A stretch of 64,000 nucleotides of DNA from M3007 sp046160345 (GCA_046160345.1 JBJXGO010000027.1:1-64000); one strand, 5' to 3'; positions 43,359-53,529 are shown, numbered from the stretch's first letter. Program-made: numbers and translations. The notes: generated by a model not told the origin, from the sequence alone.

Positions 43359-44303
43359 ATGGGAAGTGTGCTAATAACCGACGATTGTCACCCAATATTG
43401 AAATCGGAGCTGGAACAAAAAGGATGGCAATGCGATTACAGGCCCGACATCACACCCGAAGAAACAAAGGCCATCATTGGATCATATGAAGGGCTGATAA
43501 TCAACAGCAAGATTCAAGTGAACCGGGAATTTTTAGATGCGGCGGCGAAATTGCGTTTTGTGGGAAGACTGGGCTCCGGGATGGAAATTGTGGACCAGGC
43601 GTATGCTGCACAACGAGGTGTGGAGGTGTGGAGCAGCCCCGAGGGAAACCGCAACGCGGTGGCAGAACAAGCTTTGGGGATGTTACTATCCTTGGCAAAC
43701 AATCTACACAGGGCCGATCGCCAAATGCGCCAAAATATTTGGCAACGGGAGGCAAACCGCGGTTGGGAGTTAAAAGGCAAAGTACTTGGGATTGTGGGTT
43801 TCGGGCATACGGGTAGCCAGTTTGCCCGAAAATTGGCCGGGATGGAAATGGAGGTTTTGGCCTATGATAAATACAAACCAGCAGGTTTTGCTGGGCAAAT
43901 GCCTTGGGTGCGGGAAGTAAATTTAGCCGAGATACAAGGTCGTTCAGATATCATTAGTTTACATTTGCCACTGACAGCGGAAACGAAGCATATTTTTAAT
44001 GCGGGGTTCATCCAAAAATGTAAAAAAGGCCTTGTTTTGATAAATACTGCACGTGGTAAGTGCGTACAAACAGAGGATTTGGTAGAGGCATTGGAATCGG
44101 GGCAGATGTGCGGGGCTTGCCTGGATGTTTTTGAGAATGAAAAGCCCCAAACATTCAGTGAAAAGGAAAAAGCGCTCTATAATCGCTTGCATTTGCTCGA
44201 AAATGCCGTTCTTTCGCCCCACGTGGCGGGTTGGACGCATGAATCGAAACGGCTTTTGGCCGAAATTCTTTTGGAGAAAATTATCGTTAAACCTAACAAG
44301 TAA
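43359..44303 (+). CDS. D-isomer-specific 2-hydroxyacid dehydrogenase (SerA-like)
   Basis: The 314-residue protein has the catalytic N-terminal fold (GSVLITDDCHPILKSELEQKGW, VGRLGSGMEIVDQAYAAQRGVEVWSSPEGNRNAVAEQALGMLLSLANN), the NAD-binding GIVGFGHTGSQFARKLAGM, and the active-site residues Arg in INTARGKCV, Glu in LDVFENEKP and His in LSPHVAGWT. It resembles 3-phosphoglycerate dehydrogenase without ACT domain. ATG 43359 is preferred: the 66 codons upstream do not match the family. The TonB receptor gene starts 19 nt downstream on the same strand. Confidence 0.85.
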   Translation: MGSVLITDDCHPILKSELEQKGWQCDYRPDITPEETKAIIGSYEGLIINSKIQVNREFLDAAAKLRFVGRLGSGMEIVDQAYAAQRGVEVWSSPEGNRNAVAEQALGMLLSLANNLHRADRQMRQNIWQREANRGWELKGKVLGIVGFGHTGSQFARKLAGMEMEVLAYDKYKPAGFAGQMPWVREVNLAEIQGRSDIISLHLPLTAETKHIFNAGFIQKCKKGLVLINTARGKCVQTEDLVEALESGQMCGACLDVFENEKPQTFSEKEKALYNRLHLLENAVLSPHVAGWTHESKRLLAEILLEKIIVKPNK

Positions 44304-44322
44304 ATTTTTCAATCTCAGTTCT

Positions 44323-47300
44323 ATGGTACGTTCTTTACTATTAACATTTGCGATGCTCCTGCTGGGTGCTTCTGTCGCAATTGCCCAGTCAACTGTGTTG
44401 ACAGGCAATATTACCGACGGAAAAGAGGCGCTAATTGGAGCGACTGTGAAGGTGATGAAAGGCACAGACTTTGTGCGGGGCTCTATCACGGATTACAACG
44501 GTGACTACCGTATTCAACTTGAGCCAGGCACCTATGATGTGGAGTTTTCCTACACAGGTTTCGCAATGCAACGCATCTCCGGAGTACGCGTGCTCGCCGG
44601 ACAAATCACTTCACAAGACCTGGTCTTGTCCACCTCTACGGTTCTTGACGAAGTTGTGGTGTTGGCCTACAAGGTCCCGCTGATCCAACAAGACCAGACT
44701 TCCAGTGGCCAGACCCTAACCTCCGATCAGATCAAAAACCTGCCTACTCGTAGTGTGAACACCATTGTGGCTACCACGGTAGGTGCTTCTTCCATTGATG
44801 GTGGCGATGTCAACATCAAAGGCGCGCGCGCCAACGGCACCGACTACTACATTGACGGAATTCGAGTCTCGGGAGGCGTTCCGCCGGTACAGGACCTGGA
44901 GCAGCTGCAGGTAATTACCAGCGGTTTGGGTGCTGAAATTGGCGACGCTACCGGTGGTATCGTGTCAGGTACAACCAAAGGCCCTGCAGGCGAATACCAT
45001 GGCGGTCTCGATGTGGAAAACTCTAAAGGGCTGGATGCTTTTGGCTACCTCCTTGCTACGGCTAACGTCAGCGGCCCTATCATCAGGAAAAAATTGACCG
45101 ATGGAAAAAGCCGTACAGTGCTTGGTTTCCGCCTTTCCGCCCAATATCAGACCCGCGATGAGGATGATCCCCCAATTTTGCCAGTTTACCGCGTTAAAGA
45201 AAGCAAATTGAGAGAACTGGAGGCACATCCTATGCGCCGCTTGGGACCCAATTTTATCAGCAGCGCCTCTGACCTCACCAATAATGATGTGGACATTTTG
45301 GACGCTCGGCCTTTTCAGAGAGCAGACAATTTGGACCTGAACGGAAAAATTGACCTGCGCCTTACGAATAATATTGATGTAAGCCTGACAGGTACCTTCA
45401 CAGACAGCCGCAATTTGGTGAATGGAGGATCTGAACTAAGTACGCCTACATGGGATTTGCTGAATGCACAAAATAACCCTACGGAATATAACAATACCTA
45501 TCGGGGCAACTTCCGCTTCCGCCACCGTCTTGGCGGTTCTGAGCCAAGCAATGATGCAGCAAGCAGCAAACGTGTTTCTATCAGTAACGCTAGCTACACC
45601 CTGCAGTTTGCTTATGAGCGCAACCAGTTCAAAACTTACGACAAACGGCATAAGGATCGCCTATTTGACTATGGCTACATTGGCCAGTTCCGAACGATCC
45701 AATTTCCGATCGCAGAGCCTAATGATGATGGCGTGTGGGAAAATGTAGGCTACAACGACCTGTTTGATGGCTACACCCCTGGAACACAAAACCCTGTACT
45801 GGAGGCTTACAACGAATATGCCATTCGTGATGAAGAAGACATCCGCTCTTCTCAATTTCAATTTCCGGCACTCCTTACTTACTTTGCAAGAAATGGTGAT
45901 TTTACAGAAGTATTCGACGACGTTTGGGACGGGATGTATTCCAATATCGGGTTGTCCTACAACCGGTTTGAAAAGACGGAGAATGACATTGCCACGCTCA
46001 ATGCGAATGTAAGCTTTGATTTGAAATTGGGCAAAAGCGGCACCCACAACATTCAGTTTGGTTTGCTTAATGAGCAGCGTACCAATCGTTTCTACCGTGT
46101 AAACCCAAATGAACTGTATCTCTGGGCCAATCAATACGCCAACATTCATTTCAATGGATTGGATAAAACGGATACTATTGGCTATTTCTACGTTGAGGAC
46201 CCTGGTGTTGAGGTTGCCCTGCACCCTTATGCAACCGTTGATTTGCCGGAAAACCGCTTTTATCGCGAAATACGCAACTCACTCGGCGTGCCCATCAACG
46301 AATGGGTCAATGTGAACGCCCTCGACCCAAGCGAATTGAGCCTTTCCATGTTTGCCCCGCGTGAACTCATGGACCAGAACCTTGTAGGCTATTATGGCTA
46401 TGATTACCAAGGAAAAAAGACAGGAGATGGAATTACTTTCAACGACTTTTTTTCAAGTCGTAGCGAAAGCGACAATGTTCGCGATTTCCCCAACGCGCCT
46501 TTGCGTCCTTTATACCAGGCTGCTTGGTTGAAAGACAAGTTCACTTTCAACAAAATGATATTCAGTTTAGGTGTTCGCGTAGAGCGTTTTGACCTGAATA
46601 CCAAAGTGTTGAAAGACCCTTACTCGCTTTACAAGGTAATGGACGCTAAGACATTTTTCTCCACGGTGCCAACGGGCGAAACACAGCCAAACAACATCGG
46701 CGATGATTACAAAGTCTATACCGTAAGCGAACAGGATGTGGCCGTCACGGCATTCCGCAACGGAAACACCTGGTACTTCCCCGATGGGCGTCAGGCGAAC
46801 GATGGAAACGTAATCTTTGGGGGTGGTGTGGTGAATCCATATCTGCTCAATCCAAATGACGACGTTACCACCCCGGATTTTGATCCCAATGGTTCATTCG
46901 ACGACTATACACCTCAGGTGAACTGGTTGCCTCGCCTAGCTTTTTCTTTTCCAATTTCTGAAAAAGCTAACTTCTTTGCGCACTACGACATCTTGGTTCA
47001 ACGCCCTCCGAGCAATTGGGAAGTTACCCCGCGTAGCTATTTCTACTTCTATCGCCCAGGCACCAAGAACAATGCTAACCTGCGCCCAGAGCGCGTGGTG
47101 GACTATGAAGTAGGTTTCCAACAGGAGCTCAACAAGCGTTCTGCCATCAAATTTTCAGCCTATTACCGCGAATTCCGTGACATGATTCAACGCCGTACCG
47201 TCTTGTATGTGCCAACTATTGGCAGCTACGATACTTATGGCAACGAGGACTTTGGAACGGTAAAAGGCTTTACCTGGCAGTATGATCTGCGTCGCACAAA

Positions 47301-47958
47301 AAATACAGAAGTGCGCATCGCCTACACCCTGCAATTTGCAGACGGTACGGGTTCTGATGCTGAATCGCAACGCAACCTGACAACCCGGGGCAATATCCGT
47401 TACCTCTTCCCGCTCAGTTTTGACGAGCGCCACAACCTGAGCAGCACCATCGATTACCGTTTCGATGGCGGAAAAGCTTATACTGGTCCAATTATCAATG
47501 GTAAAAAAATCCTTGCTAATTTTGGAATCAACTTACTGTTTACTGCTGCTTCTGGTCGGCCATTCACAGCCAAATTGAGACCCACCAGGTTTGATGCCCT
47601 GGGCACCGTAGGGTCAGTCAATGGAAGCCGACTACCCTGGCGTTTCAATACCGACCTGCGGGTGGACAAGACATTCCGGGTCAATCCAAAGGCCAAATCA
47701 CCACTGGATATCAATGTCTATCTCCGTGTTGCCAACTTGATGAACCGCCTTAACGTTATTGGGGTGTATCGTTATACCGGCTCACCAACCGACGATGGAT
47801 TCCTTGCAAGTCCGGACGGGCTTTCCGAAATCCGTGAAGTAGACCTCAATGGCTTGAACACGCAAGCCTATATAGACTCCTATTCTTGGTTCGTGCGCAA
47901 TCCAAATAATTTTGCACAGCCTCGCCGGATCTTTATTGGAGCTTCTTTATTCTTCTAA
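44323..47958 (+). CDS. TonB-dependent outer-membrane receptor with carboxypeptidase regulatory-like domain
   Basis: The 1211-residue protein has a signal peptide (LLLTFAMLLLGASVAIAQ), a CarboxypepD-reg-like domain at about 24-105 (TVLTGNITDGKEALIGATVKVMKG ... YTGFAMQRISGVRV), a plug domain at about 115-240 (GQTLTSDQIKNLPTRSVNTIVATTVGASS, VNIKGARANGTDYYIDGIRV) and a large barrel ending RIFIGASLFF with a terminal Phe. No SusD-like lipoprotein follows, so it is not a standard SusCD glycan transporter. Downstream lie a giant secreted protein and a PorV-like barrel in the same direction; it may be their partner. Confidence 0.85.
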   Translation: MVRSLLLTFAMLLLGASVAIAQSTVLTGNITDGKEALIGATVKVMKGTDFVRGSITDYNGDYRIQLEPGTYDVEFSYTGFAMQRISGVRVLAGQITSQDLVLSTSTVLDEVVVLAYKVPLIQQDQTSSGQTLTSDQIKNLPTRSVNTIVATTVGASSIDGGDVNIKGARANGTDYYIDGIRVSGGVPPVQDLEQLQVITSGLGAEIGDATGGIVSGTTKGPAGEYHGGLDVENSKGLDAFGYLLATANVSGPIIRKKLTDGKSRTVLGFRLSAQYQTRDEDDPPILPVYRVKESKLRELEAHPMRRLGPNFISSASDLTNNDVDILDARPFQRADNLDLNGKIDLRLTNNIDVSLTGTFTDSRNLVNGGSELSTPTWDLLNAQNNPTEYNNTYRGNFRFRHRLGGSEPSNDAASSKRVSISNASYTLQFAYERNQFKTYDKRHKDRLFDYGYIGQFRTIQFPIAEPNDDGVWENVGYNDLFDGYTPGTQNPVLEAYNEYAIRDEEDIRSSQFQFPALLTYFARNGDFTEVFDDVWDGMYSNIGLSYNRFEKTENDIATLNANVSFDLKLGKSGTHNIQFGLLNEQRTNRFYRVNPNELYLWANQYANIHFNGLDKTDTIGYFYVEDPGVEVALHPYATVDLPENRFYREIRNSLGVPINEWVNVNALDPSELSLSMFAPRELMDQNLVGYYGYDYQGKKTGDGITFNDFFSSRSESDNVRDFPNAPLRPLYQAAWLKDKFTFNKMIFSLGVRVERFDLNTKVLKDPYSLYKVMDAKTFFSTVPTGETQPNNIGDDYKVYTVSEQDVAVTAFRNGNTWYFPDGRQANDGNVIFGGGVVNPYLLNPNDDVTTPDFDPNGSFDDYTPQVNWLPRLAFSFPISEKANFFAHYDILVQRPPSNWEVTPRSYFYFYRPGTKNNANLRPERVVDYEVGFQQELNKRSAIKFSAYYREFRDMIQRRTVLYVPTIGSYDTYGNEDFGTVKGFTWQYDLRRTKNTEVRIAYTLQFADGTGSDAESQRNLTTRGNIRYLFPLSFDERHNLSSTIDYRFDGGKAYTGPIINGKKILANFGINLLFTAASGRPFTAKLRPTRFDALGTVGSVNGSRLPWRFNTDLRVDKTFRVNPKAKSPLDINVYLRVANLMNRLNVIGVYRYTGSPTDDGFLASPDGLSEIREVDLNGLNTQAYIDSYSWFVRNPNNFAQPRRIFIGASLFF

Positions 47959-48022
47959 TTTGAGAAAAAACATTTGATAAATCTTTTGAAAACCAGTTTC
48001 AAAAATTAAAAACACAATTACC

Positions 48023-51000
48023 ATGCGTATCAATAGACTTTGGATAATAGCCTTGCTGGCATTCGGGGTACTGGGTCTCGAAGCCCGCGAGCCTGATGGC
48101 CGAAAGGCATTAAAAAGCGCTAAAAAGGCCCAATACCGTGACCTTTGCGCCAACTCAGAAAGCGCCATTGACCAAGCTATCAACAACGTGCGTGCCCGAC
48201 TTTTAGGGGGCGGCGACTGCTGGTGGGACTTGTCGAGGGGGCGATACATTGTACCAAAAGTGGACCCGGCTTCCGGCCAACCAGAAGTATCGGCCATTTT
48301 TGCAGGAGCAGTTTGGTTGGGAGGCATTGACCCGGGCAAAAACCTCAAACTGGCCTGCCAGGACTATCGCAACGATAGCAAGAATGATTTTTGGCCTGGT
48401 CCGATTTCTCTCGGAGGGGTCACAGAATCCTTTACTTGTGCCAACTGGGACCGCCATTTCCGCGTGACCGGGGATGACATTCGTAAGCATTTGGCCAACG
48501 TGGCCAAAGGAAATCTCAACCCAAACGATATCCCACGCAACATTAGAGGTTGGCCTGCTAAGGGCAACGAATACTTTCAGGCTGTTTGGGGTTTTGACCT
48601 TCCGTTTACGACACAGGCTCTTGCCGGGTTCTATGACGTAGGCCCTACTCTTGGCACTTATGAGCCGCTCGAAGGCGACTATCCTTCTATCGAAATCAGG
48701 GGATGTCCGCTGGACAAATACCCGGACGAGATGATATTCTGGATTTATAACGACCATGGCGGCGGCCAGGCGCACGCTCGTACCAATGGTGATGCAATTC
48801 AGATGGAGGTGCAAGTGCAGGCTTTCGGCTATACCACCAATGATGAGCTGAACGACATGACTTTCCAGCGCTATAAACTGATCAATCGCGCACTTGATCG
48901 TATTGACTCGATGTTCTTCGCCATGTGGATTGACCCAGATCTTGGTTGCGATGAAGATGATTATATCGGTTGTGATACAGCCAAGAGCTTGATGTATATC
49001 TACAATCAAGACCAAGTGGATGGAAATCCGGGGGCTACCTGTCCTAGTGGTGCCGCCACGTACGGTTCCAATATTCCGTTGCTTGGTGTGGACTATTTCC
49101 GCGGCCCATTGGGTATCAGACTTGATTCCATGGGAGAAGATGAAGAGTATGAATTGGGTATGAATTCGTTCATGTATTACAATCGTGGCGGTGGCGGTCA
49201 GGGAGACCCTACTGCTCCTAACCAATACTACAATTACATCACGGGCACCTGGGCTGATGGAACCGCGCTTACTTACGGAGGAAGTGGATACAATCCAGGT
49301 AATCCTACTGCCCCGCGTATTCGCTACTGCTTTACGGAACCACCCAACCAGCCTGGCTGGAGCATGTGTACTGCAGGCCTTCCATTAGGAGACCGCCGCA
49401 CCTTGCAGGCCTCAGGGCCTTTCACCCTCAAGCCGGGTGCGGTGAACGAACTTATCATTGGTGTTCCGTGGGTGCCTGACATTGAGTATCCTTGCCCTGA
49501 CATGGAAAACCTTTTCCGTGCTGACAAACTTGCACAGGGACTTTTTGACAATTGCTTCGAACTGCTCGACGGACCGGATGCACCTACTGCAGACTGGATT
49601 GAATTGAACAAAGAAGTAGTGGTTGTACTCACCAATAAGCAATTCCCGGAATCCAACAACTTCACCGACAGAAATGAAGACTATCAACAGTTGGACTTTC
49701 TTGCTCCCGACTCAATTAAGAATAGCCCTATCCCTGCAATTAAGGAGCAGGCACTTTACAAGTTCGAAGGTTACCTGATTTATCAGCTTCGCGACGAGAA
49801 CGTTTCGGCCAAGGACTATAGCAATCCAGAAAAAGGGCGCCTTGTATATCAGGTGGACGTCAAAAATGGTGTAAAAAAGCTGTATAACTGGGTAGAAACC
49901 CGCGATCCAGCAACAGATAAGAAGGTTTACTATCCTGTGTTACAAGTGGAAGGTACCGATAACGGTATCCGTCACACTTTCAACATCACAGAAGACAAGT
50001 TTGCCAGTGGCAACGACAAGCGTTTGATAAACCACAAGAAATACTATTTCTCCGTGATTGCTTACGCGCACAACAGTTTTGCTCCGCTTGATCCTTTTGC
50101 ACAGCCAGTAACCGGGCAACAACGCCCCTTCCTGGCAGGTCGTAAGAACATCCAGATCAAAACGGTGATCCCACGACCAATTGTTGACGTATCGCTGAAT
50201 ACGGCTTATGGCGACGGTGTTGTCATCACTCGACTGGAAGGTATTGGCGCAGGCGGCAATTTCATTGACCTGGACGATGATACACGCAATAGAATTCTCA
50301 ACAGCGACTTCGACAGTACCTTGACCTACAAACCAGGTCGTGGCCCGCTCACCGTCAATGTATTCAATCCGTTTGAAATACAGGACGGCGAATACGAATT
50401 GAAGTTTGTAGATGGCAACCGTTCGGACACAAAACTTGACGATACGAGTCGTTGGGAACTCCGCAAACTACCTGACGGGGCCGTAATTGCCGCAGAAAGG
50501 ACCATTTCAGAGCTCAATGAACAGATTGTTTTGCAGTATGGCTTCTCCGTCAACATTTCCCAAACCGGTGATCCAGGGCAAAAACAAGATGACCGCAACG
50601 GAGGCATTGGAGCTGAGATCGAGTACTCCAATCCTAATGAATCATGGTTGTTTGGCTTCGAGGATGACCTGGGAGGCAACCCGTTCTTTAATTTTGTTAA
50701 AACAGCCGCTCTGGAGGAAGACGAAACGCTAGACCCAAAACAAGGCTTGAGTAAGCTTGGTAATGGCTGGTTTGTACCCTACGTTCTGGCGGATTGGGAC
50801 ACAGATGCGACCGAACTTGATGTGATCACGCCCGCCTGGACAAACTCATTGAATAATGCAGCAGTAGGTGATCGGAAAAAGAAACTTGGCGAACTGCCTA
50901 ATGTTGACATTGTACTAACCAGCGACAAATCAAAATGGAGCCGCTGTATCGTTATTGAAACCGCTGCAAAGGTTTTCACCAACGATACCAGCAGGTACAA

Positions 51001-52060
51001 AATCCAGAATAACGGAACCAAGGGTCGTTTGATGTTTGACACGCGTTATTCACTATCTGTGGGCAAAAACGATAGCAATGGTGACGGCTTGCCCGATCCG
51101 GACGGAGAATTGAACCCAACAACAGCGCCAGCCAATCAAGGCATACCTGCAGCACTTCAAGGGACTCCTGTTTATGGTATGAGCTGGTTCCCTGGTTATG
51201 CCGTGGATGTTGAAACAGGTCAAAGGCTCAACGTATTTTTTGGCGAAAACTCGGGCTACTCCAAGAATCTCGACGCAGGCTATACAGGTCGTGATTTGCT
51301 TTGGAATCCTACCGATCAGTTTATTGACACCTTCCCGGGCTATTGGGGCGGTGCTGTATTGGGCGGTCACCACTGGATTTATGTCATGAATACCCGCTAC
51401 GATTCTTGCACTCAACTTCGCAAGCGCCTGACGCCTGAGTTTGGTGCGCCAGCCTTCAAAGTACAGCAAGTTGGTAAGATCGCCTGGGCAGGTATGGTTC
51501 AGTTGGCAACAGGTTTCAAAATGAAATCGCTCAATGATGGACTTATCCCCAACGACACCCGGATTAAACTCCGTGTGGACAATGCTTACCAGACCTGGTA
51601 TGACGATGACAATCTGATCAATCCAATTGATGGAAAGCCATGGCGTACAGGCCATCCAAAATATTTGTTCAAAATTCAAGGCCGCGAGCCTTCTGCATTG
51701 ACATCTGTAGCAGTAGAGAACGCATTGGATTCTGTAAAAATGGTGCCCAATCCGTACTATGGCTTCTCCGAGTATGAATCTTCGCAGTTCACAAACACGG
51801 TCAAAATCACTAACCTGCCGGGTAAGTGCAAAGTGACGATTTACTCGCTTGATGGCAAGTTCATCCGTCAGTACAGCCGCGACGAAGTTTATATGCCTTA
51901 CGATCAAATTACACCTGCTATCGAGTGGGATTTGAAAAACAGCAAGGGCATACCTGTGGCAAGCGGGGTGTATTTGGTGCACGTCGATGCTCCGGGCATG
52001 GGTGAAAGAACCTTAAAATGGTTTGGCATTGGGCGGCAATATGACCCCTCGGGGCTTTGA
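48023..52060 (+). CDS. giant secreted protein with T9SS-type C-terminus, function unknown
   Basis: The 1345-residue protein has a signal peptide (RLWIIALLAFGVLGLEA) and then a conserved-looking block at about 45-120 (AINNVRARLLGGGDCWWDLSRG, VSAIFAGAVWLGGIDPG). There is no recognisable catalytic motif; most of the chain appears to be beta-rich. Residues from about 1240 (VKMVPNPYYGFSEYESSQ, KVTIYSLDGKFIRQYSRDE, ASGVYLVHVDAPG) are a T9SS type A-like sorting domain, with the sequence continuing a little past it (WFGIGRQYDPSGL). It starts 64 nt after the TonB receptor and is followed by a PorV-like gene, so it is probably cargo displayed by this locus. Confidence 0.75.
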   Translation: MRINRLWIIALLAFGVLGLEAREPDGRKALKSAKKAQYRDLCANSESAIDQAINNVRARLLGGGDCWWDLSRGRYIVPKVDPASGQPEVSAIFAGAVWLGGIDPGKNLKLACQDYRNDSKNDFWPGPISLGGVTESFTCANWDRHFRVTGDDIRKHLANVAKGNLNPNDIPRNIRGWPAKGNEYFQAVWGFDLPFTTQALAGFYDVGPTLGTYEPLEGDYPSIEIRGCPLDKYPDEMIFWIYNDHGGGQAHARTNGDAIQMEVQVQAFGYTTNDELNDMTFQRYKLINRALDRIDSMFFAMWIDPDLGCDEDDYIGCDTAKSLMYIYNQDQVDGNPGATCPSGAATYGSNIPLLGVDYFRGPLGIRLDSMGEDEEYELGMNSFMYYNRGGGGQGDPTAPNQYYNYITGTWADGTALTYGGSGYNPGNPTAPRIRYCFTEPPNQPGWSMCTAGLPLGDRRTLQASGPFTLKPGAVNELIIGVPWVPDIEYPCPDMENLFRADKLAQGLFDNCFELLDGPDAPTADWIELNKEVVVVLTNKQFPESNNFTDRNEDYQQLDFLAPDSIKNSPIPAIKEQALYKFEGYLIYQLRDENVSAKDYSNPEKGRLVYQVDVKNGVKKLYNWVETRDPATDKKVYYPVLQVEGTDNGIRHTFNITEDKFASGNDKRLINHKKYYFSVIAYAHNSFAPLDPFAQPVTGQQRPFLAGRKNIQIKTVIPRPIVDVSLNTAYGDGVVITRLEGIGAGGNFIDLDDDTRNRILNSDFDSTLTYKPGRGPLTVNVFNPFEIQDGEYELKFVDGNRSDTKLDDTSRWELRKLPDGAVIAAERTISELNEQIVLQYGFSVNISQTGDPGQKQDDRNGGIGAEIEYSNPNESWLFGFEDDLGGNPFFNFVKTAALEEDETLDPKQGLSKLGNGWFVPYVLADWDTDATELDVITPAWTNSLNNAAVGDRKKKLGELPNVDIVLTSDKSKWSRCIVIETAAKVFTNDTSRYKIQNNGTKGRLMFDTRYSLSVGKNDSNGDGLPDPDGELNPTTAPANQGIPAALQGTPVYGMSWFPGYAVDVETGQRLNVFFGENSGYSKNLDAGYTGRDLLWNPTDQFIDTFPGYWGGAVLGGHHWIYVMNTRYDSCTQLRKRLTPEFGAPAFKVQQVGKIAWAGMVQLATGFKMKSLNDGLIPNDTRIKLRVDNAYQTWYDDDNLINPIDGKPWRTGHPKYLFKIQGREPSALTSVAVENALDSVKMVPNPYYGFSEYESSQFTNTVKITNLPGKCKVTIYSLDGKFIRQYSRDEVYMPYDQITPAIEWDLKNSKGIPVASGVYLVHVDAPGMGERTLKWFGIGRQYDPSGL

Positions 52061-52078
52061 TGTAACTGCTTAAAAACA

Positions 52079-52189
52079 GGGTTGATAAAGGTAGATGAGC
52101 GTTTATGAGGGTTGATTGTTGTTGTGCTAAAATTCAAGTAACGGTTTTTTGGCAAATAATAATCAACCTTCATAAACCCTTATCAACCC
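52079..52189. repeat. long imperfect hairpin between the giant-protein and PorV-like genes
   Basis: GTTTATGAGGGTTGATT (52101-52117) pairs with AATCAACCTTCATAAAC (52161-52177) with one mismatch, around a 43-nt loop. Outer arms GGTTGATAAAG (52079-52090 region) and CTTATCAACC (52179-52188) extend it with a one-base bulge. The right side contains a tandem CCTTATCAA repeat. There is no T-run. It lies within an apparent operon and could stabilise or segment the mRNA. Confidence 0.75.
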
Positions 52190-52227
52190 TTATCAAGCTT
52201 CTTAACACACACACTCATTCATCTGTC

Positions 52228-53268
52228 ATGAATAGAAAATACACTTTACTGGTCGCTTTTGCAGCCTTTTTTACTGCTGGTATTGCCATCGCGGGTAATC
52301 CAGATCGTCAAGGAGAGGCAGGGGCCAACCAACTCATTATCAATCCTTGGGCACGTTGTGCCGGGCTCCATGCCATGAACACGGCAAATACGACCGGGGC
52401 AGAAGCAATGTACCTCAACGTGGCGGGTCTTTCGCGGATTAATTCCACCCAGATTCAACTCGGCCATACGCGCTACATCGCTGACATTAACCTCAATGCC
52501 GTAGGCTTTGCTCAGCCTATTGGTAAAGGGGGAGGGGCTTTTGGTGTGAGCCTTGTGGCTATGGACCTTGGTGAATTTGACTACACCACCACCGAAAACC
52601 CGGAAGGCTCAGGAGCTACTTTCAGCCCCACTTACTTCAATATGGCGCTTTCTTACTCACACCTTTTTGAAAACAAGGTGTCGGTTGGAGTCTCCGCCAA
52701 AGTTGTGAACGAAGCTATCAATAATGTCTCAGCCCGTGCCTTTGCGCTCGACGCAGGTGTTCAATATGTAACGGGAGAGAATGACAATTTTAAGTTTGGC
52801 ATCTCACTTCGCAATGTGGGCTCCAAGATGCGCTTCACGGGCGAAGGCCTGTCAAGGCAATTGCCCAACCCTGGACCTATCAGTTACAACAACACGTATT
52901 ACGAACGGTCCACGGCCTACGAATTGCCTTCCCAGCTCAATATCGGAGCCTCTTATGATTGGCTTCTGGGTGCTCAAAACCGCCTGAGTTTCATGGCCAA
53001 CTTTACCTCAAATGCCTTTTCACGTGACCAATTAGGTGGCGGTTTAGAACTCAGCGTAAGCAAAAGTTTTGCACTGCGTGTAGGTTACAAAGCAGAATTG
53101 GACGAGGTTACCGAAGAAGCAACGATTGACAATGGGCTCAGCGGCGGACTCAGTTTTTCAATTCCTGTGCGTAAAGGTTCAGACACCCGCATCGGTTTGG
53201 ATTATGGCTATCGTCAGACCAAAATCTTTAACGGAATTCATAATTTAGGCCTCCGCCTGGAATTCTAA
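52228..53268 (+). CDS. PorV/PorQ family outer-membrane barrel
   Basis: The 346-residue protein has a signal peptide (LLVAFAAFFTAGIAIAG), the PorV-type beginning QLIINPWARCAGLHAMNTANTTGAEAMYLNVAGLSRI, and FadL-like strands to the terminal LGLRLEF with C-terminal Phe. In T9SS, PorV shuttles cargo from the translocon to the attachment complex, and paralogues are often paired with specific cargo. This gene follows the giant T9SS-type protein, so it may serve that protein. ATG 52228 begins the signal peptide. Confidence 0.82.
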   Translation: MNRKYTLLVAFAAFFTAGIAIAGNPDRQGEAGANQLIINPWARCAGLHAMNTANTTGAEAMYLNVAGLSRINSTQIQLGHTRYIADINLNAVGFAQPIGKGGGAFGVSLVAMDLGEFDYTTTENPEGSGATFSPTYFNMALSYSHLFENKVSVGVSAKVVNEAINNVSARAFALDAGVQYVTGENDNFKFGISLRNVGSKMRFTGEGLSRQLPNPGPISYNNTYYERSTAYELPSQLNIGASYDWLLGAQNRLSFMANFTSNAFSRDQLGGGLELSVSKSFALRVGYKAELDEVTEEATIDNGLSGGLSFSIPVRKGSDTRIGLDYGYRQTKIFNGIHNLGLRLEF

Positions 53269-53292
53269 AAGTAAGAAATTTGGGCCTGGGCT

Positions 53293-53323
53293 TTTGAGTT
53301 TCACCAAACTGCCCATACCTTTG
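53293..53323 (+). promoter_or_regulatory. consensus promoter of the greA leader
   Basis: TTTG (53293-53296), exactly 19 nt, then TACCTTTG (53316-53323). This is the best promoter match in the window. Transcription would start near 53328 and at once enter the terminator hairpin at 53337, 200 nt before the greA ATG. Confidence 0.75.
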
Positions 53324-53336
53324 TATCAAGATTAAT

Positions 53337-53381
53337 GCAGGAACGTTCTTGTCCACCAGACAAGGACGTTTCTGCTTTTTT
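53337..53381 (+). terminator. strong intrinsic terminator in the greA leader and behind the PorV-like gene
   Basis: Arms 53337-53353 and 53359-53375 pair over 17 positions (two are G-T wobbles) with loop CACCA, followed by six T residues (53376-53381). It can end the PorV-like operon, and it also lies 13 nt downstream of a consensus -7 box, giving a predicted RNA of about 50 nt. Confidence 0.88.
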
Positions 53382-53529
53382 CTGCCCCTACCCATCGCCT
53401 CTATGTTTTGTAGTAAGGTGGTTGAAGAATGAATCAATGATCATTCGCATTTTTGTTTACCGCCAGTCTATGTGTGGGGGGCATCATTCATCACCCGCCA
53501 GTCTAAAGGCAGGCTAATTTATTCCTATT

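Noticed and set aside
48203..49225. 340-codon open frame antisense to the giant secreted protein
   Set aside because: The sense gene has a signal peptide, a T9SS-like end and continuous coding character; the antisense product has no domain or start signal.
51053..51982. 309-codon open frame antisense to the end of the giant secreted protein
   Set aside because: It covers the region of the sorting domain on the opposite strand and has no family features.
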